A stretch of 64,000 bases of DNA from Albugo candida. Its lineage: Eukaryota > Oomycota > Peronosporomycetes > Albuginales. The stretch spans positions 124,001 through 188,000 of the forward strand of contig JBDOQK010000011.1 of NCBI GenBank assembly GCA_040437565.1. Reading direction: 5' to 3'. Every line of letters starts with the position of its first letter. The first letter of the stretch is position 1. Under the pieces are notes generated by a model. The model did not search any database. It was not told the origin of the DNA and saw nothing but the letters and a program-made list of their open reading frames with translations. This document shows, in pieces, positions 57,094 to 64,000 of this stretch. Both the position numbers and the translations under genes were made by a program.

Positions 57094-57980
57094 CTAAGTA
57101 CTTGTTTGGAACAAAGAACGATGCCACGGTTTCCACAATGGCACCAAATTATGCGTAGTACTAGCACCAGGAGTAAGAGACAAATCAGATTCAGACTCTG
57201 TGATCAGATTCTTGGCACAAATCGCAGATGGAGGCGCTGTTGGGACTGTTTTCGTTGGGAATTTCTGGCGATTCACAATGAAAACGTATTTGATGCAGAG
57301 TTCCGTCTCGAAATTCTTCGCAAGAGGATCAGTGGTACGATGTCGGTAGCCTGGGTAGTGTTGAGGATCAAACTTTTGCCGAGCTTTTAGTAAGTAATGA
57401 TGATGTCTTGCATATTCTTCAATATTCCAACTAGAATACGGTGGACGATCTTTTAGAGCCATATGTATTTCACCCATTGGCGCAAGGACTGGCCGAGCAC
57501 TGTGAAAAAAATCACGGACTAAATTGCGATTTAAGTGAACACGCTGTTGCCCAGTATGCGGGAAATTGAAAATGATACAGTCAAAACAATGTGGCAATCC
57601 ATCAATTCTTGGAAGTGTCTGGTCTAAGCGCGTTGCATCCACCCCATGAAATACTTTGCCCCCATGCGACGTAATGTACTGAATGCACCTCTTCGCATTT
57701 GCATACTTATTGACAACTGATTTCGCGTCATCAAATGAGGTCGCAGTTAGACGCTGACCACATATACTCATCAAAAGTAATGCCTTTGAGAAGGTAAAAT
57801 CTGACGTAATACAACATCAGGCCTCAACATGTGGGCGTTTGTGTCATCAAATCAAATACCTCCATCGCCAACGACCAAAATTGATTTCTTTTTAAGAAAA
57901 AGTAGCTGTCGATGCTCGGATACGACCTTTTTTGATTTATGGTTGGTTTTTGCGTTGTTTGAGCGAATTTTGTGCTTCAT
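57094..57980 (-). CDS. BMT5-like rRNA methyltransferase (DUF2431)
   Basis: Two exons: 57980-about 57854 and about 57794-57094, joined across an intron of about 60 bases so that ILVVGDG continues DFTFSKALL, the SAM-binding motif. Further hallmarks: CDCIIFNFPHTG, GEIHMALKDRPPYSSW and YPGYRHR. In yeast, Bmt5 makes m3U2634 of 25S rRNA; this protein is the likely equivalent. The start at 57980 gives a basic N-terminus consistent with nucleolar targeting. C-terminal to about residue 200 the sequence is polar and not conserved. Immediately downstream of the gene at 58070 on the same strand. Confidence 0.85.
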
Positions 57981-58069
57981 TTTACGAAAAGCAAATGAAT
58001 GGACGGGAGTTCCGACTCTCTTCAAATAACTAAACTGATATATATTCGGGACGATTAACATAACACATT

Positions 58070-58798
58070 TTACGATAATACGCATCGGTAAGGGCCTTGA
58101 ACCGGTATTTGATCGTTTGTCAGCTTCCGAATGGGTAATTCATCAGTTGCTTCTAGTGAGAGATACACTCTTATGCTTCCATAATTTGCGAAATTGCTCC
58201 AGCCGGGATACTGTGATAGTAAATACAGTCGAAGCCACTTTCCTAGCTTTATACTATCTAGAAAGGGTCCATGTGTGCTAGGGACAAGCACTCGGCGATG
58301 ATGACGGAATTCATGAGACGCTCGAATATTTGGACCGATAAAAACGCGTTCTGAATGTTCGAAAACCTCCCGACTTTTAGATTCCACAAGCGCTAGCTCG
58401 GACCAAGTGTAAGAAGCTTCATACGTGCCATTGAGAGCGCTGTCGGAAGAGGCCCACCCTTGATCGTGAGAACTGATATCAACCACACATAAGCAGCAGG
58501 ACTTGACTTGTGTACCCTGAGACAATTCTATACTTGATATAGGTAATTCTAGATAGCAATAATTCATATTACTGGAACCACGAAGAAAAGCTGTTGTCTC
58601 CTTCTCTAGCATGAGTACAAATCCTGCGAGGGTGAGGATTTCGTTACAGATATCTAGCGGTACGCTTTGCCGATGAAGCAAGAATGACGCAAGCAATGAG
58701 TACTGCGATGGCGTCACATGTGAATAGCGCGTTGTTATGTCATTTTCTTGTAGCAATTCTCTCGCAGTGACGCCTTCTTTGTATAGATATATTGTCAT
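58070..58798 (-). CDS. Conserved protein of unknown function
   Basis: Single-exon frame of 242 residues. Contains CVVDISSHDQGWASSD and LYLLSQYPGWSNFANYG, which look like conserved motifs of a beta-rich domain, but I could not name the family. The N-terminal region (SVPLDICNEILTLAGFVLML) is helical and slightly F-box-like. No signal peptide or membrane segment. It ends about 90 bases upstream of the BMT5-like gene and shares its direction; co-expression is possible. Confidence 0.6.
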   Translation of the reverse strand: MTIYLYKEGVTARELLQENDITTRYSHVTPSQYSLLASFLLHRQSVPLDICNEILTLAGFVLMLEKETTAFLRGSSNMNYCYLELPISSIELSQGTQVKSCCLCVVDISSHDQGWASSDSALNGTYEASYTWSELALVESKSREVFEHSERVFIGPNIRASHEFRHHRRVLVPSTHGPFLDSIKLGKWLRLYLLSQYPGWSNFANYGSIRVYLSLEATDELPIRKLTNDQIPVQGPYRCVLS

Positions 58799-58809
58799 TT
58801 TCCTTCGTG

Positions 58810-60195
58810 ACGGATGACTGAACTTAATACACTTTAAGACTTGATTAATTCCGATTTAATAAATTTGATCAAACTTTGGCAATTTAGGAGAGGGCTCCGT
58901 ACCTCGCGGCAATCGGAGAAAAAGCCCAATTCGGGGCAAGACTTGCACATCAAACAAGCTTGATGAAGTATCTTAGCCATCGTTTATATATTGCTTACAA
59001 CGAAGTCACTAATTATAATATGGGCTGAAGGAAATGTAGCAGAGGTATTCAGTTTTACTGAAGTTGTAGCGAGTTACGGAAACCAAAAGCAAGAAACTGG
59101 TTTGGAGAGCTTTTTTTGGATGAGAAAGCTGCAGAAGAATGAAAGATTTTTCAAGATTGTTATTTGTTGTCATTATATCATTGCTGCGAAATTGCGTGCT
59201 ATGAAATTGCGAATGAGTTAAGGACTAAGATTCGGACCCATACACGCGCACCTAATGTGGTAGGCCACACTACATGCGTGTGTCATGCACTCGACCNNNN
59301 NNNNNNNNNNNNNNNNNNNNNNNNNNNNNNNNNNNNNNNNNNNNNNNNNNNNNNNNNNNNNNNNNNNNNNNNNNNNNNNNNNNNNNNNNNNNNNNNAAAG
59401 CTGCAGAAGAATGAAAGATTTTTCAAGATTGTTATTTGTTGTCATTATATCATTGCTGCGAAATTGCGTGCTATGAAATTGCGAATGAGTTAAGGACTAA
59501 GATTCGGACCCATACACGCGCACCTAATGTGGTAGGCCACACTACATGCGTGTGTCATGCACTCGACCAAAATTGTGCGGAATTGCGAGTATCGCCATTC
59601 TCTCCTAAGGTGAGACGTGCTACGTTCTTTCTTTCCTTGTGGCGTCCGCTCAGCCTTGACAACTTCCACACTTGCACAATTGTTGAATTGCCGAGCACGA
59701 AAGCTGCCTCAAAAATGAGACAAACTTCTAACCTGCCAACCTTTAGTGTGCGATAACTGGGAACGTTTCTATCGTTTTCAAGATATCCTTTGTTTTGGTA
59801 GTACCACGCGCTGTTACTAAGTTCATTCACTTCTTATTCCTTGCTCATCATCAGAATGCAAAGGGTGAGCAAGTTCACAGAATTCTCGAATTGTAGCCCG
59901 TATTCCGTGATGCACACGTAATGGATTTGACGGTGGGGCAATCAATGGTTTACTTCCAACGTCAACCTCACACACCTATCATATCTCTAGAGCTATTTAA
60001 TTTATAAAGGTATATCAGGTGTTTAGTCACAAGATAAGAACTTTCTCGACAATCTTATACACTAACTCTAACAAGATATCAATACATATGACATTGAACT
60101 TGAGAAATACAGATTCGTGAAAGCCACCGTTTTTTTCCATCAAAGTTTGTAACGTGACGCTAAAAGCTCGAAGCATAAAATTTGGAAGAGATTGA
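58810..60195. other. Intergenic region with a duplicated-flank gap
   Basis: No gene recognised. A 91-codon frame at 59555-59830 minus is unsupported. Confidence 0.5.
59297..59396. other. 100-N gap with duplicated flanks
   Basis: 59125-59296 is repeated at 59397-59568 without visible change. Confidence 0.92.
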
Positions 60196-60201
60196 TCACC
60201 C

Positions 60202-62395
60202 ATGAAACCACAGGTCGTTTACTCTACGAGAAATGTGATTCCACGACCACGATCACGTCAATCAGCAAATGGAAAGACTGACAACACAGAGGAACCGAGC
60301 AACGCGCATATTGCAAATCGAGAGGCAAAGGATAAGAAACACCAATATCGGCGGAATAGTCTGCATCATGATGATTCTTCGGAAAAGACAAAGCGACGAA
60401 CAAAAAGTGGCTCTGACTTTCAGGCAACGCACGATCGAAGAAGAGACAAGAGCTTCGTACGTAAGTCATCACCAGAAGGTAGTACAGGCCCCATGGGCAC
60501 GAGAGGAAAAATGCTATCTCCATCCCGACCGCTAATACAAAGTGACCAAAGCAGTGTTTTTGAGTGTGTGAAGATGATGGTCTGGCAGAAGACAGATGCG
60601 GCGCTTTTGGTGGACGCTAAAGGATCTTTGACTGGAATTCTCACTGATAGCGTATACTAGTTGCTTGCTTACATCAGTTGAAACACTTTTGGATGAATTT
60701 TTTTTACATAGGACATCGCGTACAAAGTAGTGGCTATGGGAAAAGACCCGAAGAAGTATATGGTTTGTGAGGTCATGACTCCAAATCCTTCATGTGTCTC
60801 ACCTGACGCAAATCCGATTGACGCACTCAATAAGATGATCAGTGGAAAATTTCGTCACCTACCTGTGGCTGATAACGAAAAAAGTAGGAATTGTAACGCT
60901 GCCTGTACTTAATACTGAATTGGTTATGCAAAGTTGTGGGTATACTGGATATTGCAAAGTGCCTTTATGATGCTATCACGCGTATTCAGCACACTTACGA
61001 CGTTTCAGACGATCGGCTATCGGAAGTGGTTCAGAAGGTAATTCGCATAGGAATGGCACTTCACTCTCTTGAATTGATCCATCATTCGTAGCTACGGTCT
61101 CATTTTCCTAGTGTGACGGCTGAGAATCTGCTCAAACATTTGCGTGAAAAAGTATGTTTTTGCATTTACTGTGGTTTTGGACCTTGTAACAATTTGTTTG
61201 GCCCTCTAGTTGTTTTTAGCAACACTTTCGGTCATTGTCAACGAAGACGCCGTCGTACCGATCGTACATCCTAATGACACTGCTTTCCAGGCTGCCAAAT
61301 TGATGCTTCGAGAACGGATAAGCGCCGGTACCTTCAACTTGATGATGTAGTTAGACTTAACTCATCACCTTATTGTAGTCATGGTATGTAACGAAGCCGA
61401 TGAAATGATTGGTATCATGACTTCCAAAGATTTGATGCGTCGTGTCGTGGCTCTGGATATTGATTCCTCAACATGTCACGTGTCAAGTGTGATGACGCTA
61501 GAACCGTACGCAGCGACGAAACACACAACTATTCTGGAAACTTTGCACTCGATGCATGATGGAAAGTTCTTACATGTCCCAGTAATGGACTCTACGAAAA
61601 AGAAACTTGTCGGCTTACTCGACGTATTACAAGTGACACGTGGAGTTGTGAAGCAGTTGGGGAGTTTTCAGCGTGTGAATAAAGGAGATCTGAAGACTTT
61701 GTGGGATCATTATCGAGCGGAATTCATGCAAGCAAAGGAAATCGTATCTCATGAACACCACTTGTCTGCTGAAAGGAGCCTAGTCGATCCAGACCGTAAT
61801 ATCTCGAACTATCAGGTTAAATCGGGGAAGAAGGAGCTTGGAGGCTTGAAGGGTACCACAACATCCATCGAAACGAGATTACCGAATATGCATTATTTAC
61901 CGGAAAGTTTTGATGAGTGTCCCGTCTCTGAGTCCACTCCAGATACCTTTGTTTACAAAATTGTTGATCGGAATGGAGTGACACATCGCTTTACTAGCTC
62001 AGCCGAGGACATTTCTGAGCTTTTACAGGACGTACAACATCGCATAGGTGATCATACCATTCGACAACTACAATACGTGGATGATGATGGCGATCACGTA
62101 CGTGCATCTAAGACAGCCTTGCCGTGCTCCGATCACAAGGACTCTTCTATTTTAGGTGCTTCTACTCACAAATGAAGATCTTAAAGACAGCGTCAGACGA
62201 GCTCGTATGTGGGGAAACAAATATCTTCGACTGATAATCCCCATACGTGGTCCAAGGCATTTTGAAAGACCATCTGAAGACGCTTTTCGACGGATTGATG
62301 TTAGTCGACAAGAGTCAGTATCAGGGATAGTATATTACGCAGCTGCAGCAGCAGCGATCGCAGGAGCTTCATTTCTCCTGAGTCGGCGAAGATAG
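60202..62395 (+). CDS. Four-CBS, PB1-domain, tail-anchored protein
   Basis: Seven exons with introns of about 50-70 bases, at 60651-60711, near 60885-60934, 61039-61090, 61150-61210, 61330-61379, and 62099-62154. Residues 1-110 are disordered and basic. Two pairs of CBS motifs follow (GSLTGILTDSDIA, MTPNPSCVSPD...HLPVAD; VPIVHPNDTAFQAAK, MIGIMTSKDLMRR, VMTLEPYAA...HVPVMD, KLVGLLDVLQV), which normally bind adenine nucleotides. A PB1-like domain lies at about 61960-62250 (FVYKIVDRNGVTHRF...). The C-terminus is a single hydrophobic Ala-rich helix ending SRRR, a tail anchor. Similar CBS/PB1 proteins occur in plants and fungi (CBSCBSPB, Mug70). Membrane destination (peroxisome, mitochondrion or ER) is unknown. 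Confidence 0.85.
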
Positions 62396-62761
62396 GATAT
62401 GATGCTCCCATCACCTATATGGTTTTTGGACACACTGGATGGCTGGAAGATATCGTTCAAACATGCTTTTTGTCATCGTCGTCAACATAGAGTGGGATAC
62501 GTAGATCCCCATGATAGCAAGATTCTCAATCGATAAGAACTCGAGTGGGTGCTATAGAACTACATGATCCAGGTCTATCTCGAAGATTTTTTTCTGGTCA
62601 GCATACAGGACACTGCTTATGCCAGCGAGCTGTATTTGTCGAGCGATCGAGTTCAAGAAAGCGATGTGACAATTTGTACTTGTTAGATTGTTTAAGGAAA
62701 TCCATATCTGTAGCATTGCATCAGCGAGATGCATATTGTTTTCGGCGCTTTTGCAAAGAAA

Positions 62762-63449
62762 TCATACACCAAGCCATTTTAACGCAAGAATAAGAGCTGT
62801 AGCTGGAGTCGGGAGGTAATCATCTATACGTCGAGATGGCTGACTCGATTCTCGATATAGAAATTCCATGCTTGTTTTCAGCGATTCCTGCAAGACGCTT
62901 TCTTCGAACTCGAAAATCCACATCGCGATTGCCCACGATACGCTTGCGATAAGCGGAAAATGCGACTTTAATGAGAAATTGTTGAATGGAGCAATATCTC
63001 GCGCAGCTAGTAGCCGAAATCCTGCATATATATTCCGAACCAGTAGGTACATGACGACTTGGTTATTCACGCTCGTATATTTTCCCCAGACAAAGTAGCC
63101 ACCGAGAAATCCTGCTACAGCCGCGTGCCAATGCTGAACCGGCAGCCCGATATCTTTTTGCTGTGTTTTTGAAATTTTCTTCAACAAAACGAGAGTGCCT
63201 TTATAAAGTCCAACGAAAAGCGCCAAATTTTTGGTGTGCTCGTACGTAAGCCCAATGATGCGCCGAAATTTGCTCTGTATGGAGCCTTTGTTGAATAATA
63301 AGATCATAACAAATGCTGTGCAGAAATGTGATATATAGCAGAAATAATTGAATGCATTCGTACTTACCATGAGGGGCACGAATCTTCGTGCCATAGGCGG
63401 CACCGTTGCGTATTCCACGTAAGATGCTTTGGATATCATTGTCGAGCAT
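62762..63449 (-). CDS. PXMP4: Peroxisomal membrane protein PXMP4/PMP24-like
   Basis: Exon 1 (63449-about 63368) begins MLDNDIQSILRGIRNGAAYG. An intron (about 63315-63367, gtaagt...cacag) joins IRAPHG to AFVMILLFNKGS. Family blocks: RGIRNGAxYGxKIRAPHA, FNKGSIQSKFR, TYEHTKNLALFVGLYK, AAVAGFLGGYFVWG, NNQVVMYLLVRN and WIFEFEESVLQESLKTSM. These match PXMP4, a Tim17-related four-helix protein of peroxisomes. Length of about 215 residues fits. It sits tail-to-tail with the CBS/PB1 gene, 367 bases apart. Function of the family is not settled. Confidence 0.88.
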
Positions 63450-64000
63450 TTCTAAGCTATCACCGAGCTTACGAACACTTTGTGTGTGTCCGTAATTATA
63501 GGATCAGCCGCAGATTTCAGATAAAGCATCACATAAAGTCACTATACATATTTGCACTCTATTATTAGATAGCCTCGATGATGACACTAAGCCCAGATCT
63601 CGGTGTAACTCGAATGCTACTAAATCCTGATAGATGCTAACTCGTAAAAAAAGCATTCTCTTTTGGTGGATTTGGGATTCGTATTAGCAGAGAAACTCGC
63701 GCTGAGGTTTTGAAGCCATATCGCACATTATCGCCCACAATAAAGACACCTCCAAGAAAGAATTGTCGCGGTTCAGCAAAAGCTGCTAGCCAACATTTGT
63801 ACACTCGGATCAAGCTAAAATTTAGCTGTGAGACTCTGCCAGATCTCACTGACTAGATTGAACCCAAACTGAACGCACCAAAGATCACATGAGTATCTTA
63901 TTATTCTGTACTTATACAACCACTGACATTTTAACTCCCAGCGTAGATACAAATCAGTCACATGGAAGTGTTTTTTTTTCCTGAGCACCATGCGTACTAT

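Noticed and set aside
59555-59830. 91-codon minus-strand ORF
   Set aside because: No family match and no promoter or splice support.
63637-63849. 70-codon minus-strand ORF at the right end
   Set aside because: Somewhat protein-like but no recognisable domain or neighbouring exon; cannot be supported.

Overview
This window looks like a gene-dense piece of an oomycete nuclear genome, possibly an Albugo-type obligate biotroph. The genus is inference. Genes carry short spliceosomal introns of about 40-60 bases with GT...AG ends and use the standard code. The content is clearly eukaryotic: P4-ATPase, dynactin p27, Utp13, an SR splicing factor, a GPI phospholipase-like protein, PXMP4, and an apparent flagellar or cytoskeletal CH-domain protein. 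A sequence resembling the oomycete initiator plus flanking promoter element lies upstream of the dynactin gene.

Layout. 1-7.4 kb: 3' part of a calponin-homology/coiled-coil gene, FolD, dynactin subunit 6, glycine C-acetyltransferase, and a small putative secreted protein. 7.4-14.3 kb is gene-poor. It holds decayed-looking coding stretches and a secreted HAD-superfamily phosphatase-like gene. 14.3-35.2 kb is dense: an MRH-domain secretory protein, a P4-ATPase flippase, an OSCA/CSC1-like channel with an extracellular SUEL-type lectin domain, METTL1/Trm8, a PX-domain AGC kinase, an unrecognised coiled-coil gene, and mitochondrial PNPase. 35.2-41.6 kb: an SRSF1-like splicing factor, a TRAIP-like RING protein, and a PGAP6/TMEM8-like protein. 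41.6-54.5 kb is rearranged: a RapGAP gene, a broken first copy of UTP13, a second UTP13 copy supplying the C-terminal half, a decayed RapGAP fragment, and two ~3 kb segmental units that each carry another secreted HAD-like gene. 54.5-64 kb: an MFS sugar transporter, a BMT5-like methyltransferase, an unknown conserved protein, a four-CBS/PB1 tail-anchored protein, and PXMP4.

The sequence contains 14 gaps of exactly 100 N. Eleven are flanked by direct duplications of 7-833 bp, so the scaffold often repeats the same sequence on both sides of a gap. This inflates several genes and must be collapsed before gene models are trusted. Three gaps, all in the RapGAP/UTP13 region, lack such overlap.

Functionally most genes are housekeeping: one-carbon and threonine/glycine metabolism, RNA processing and decay, ribosome biogenesis, membrane lipid asymmetry, and peroxisome and dynein function. 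The accessory signal is the family of three secreted HAD-like proteins, two of them on recently spread segments. The lectin-bearing channel is the most unusual domain architecture.
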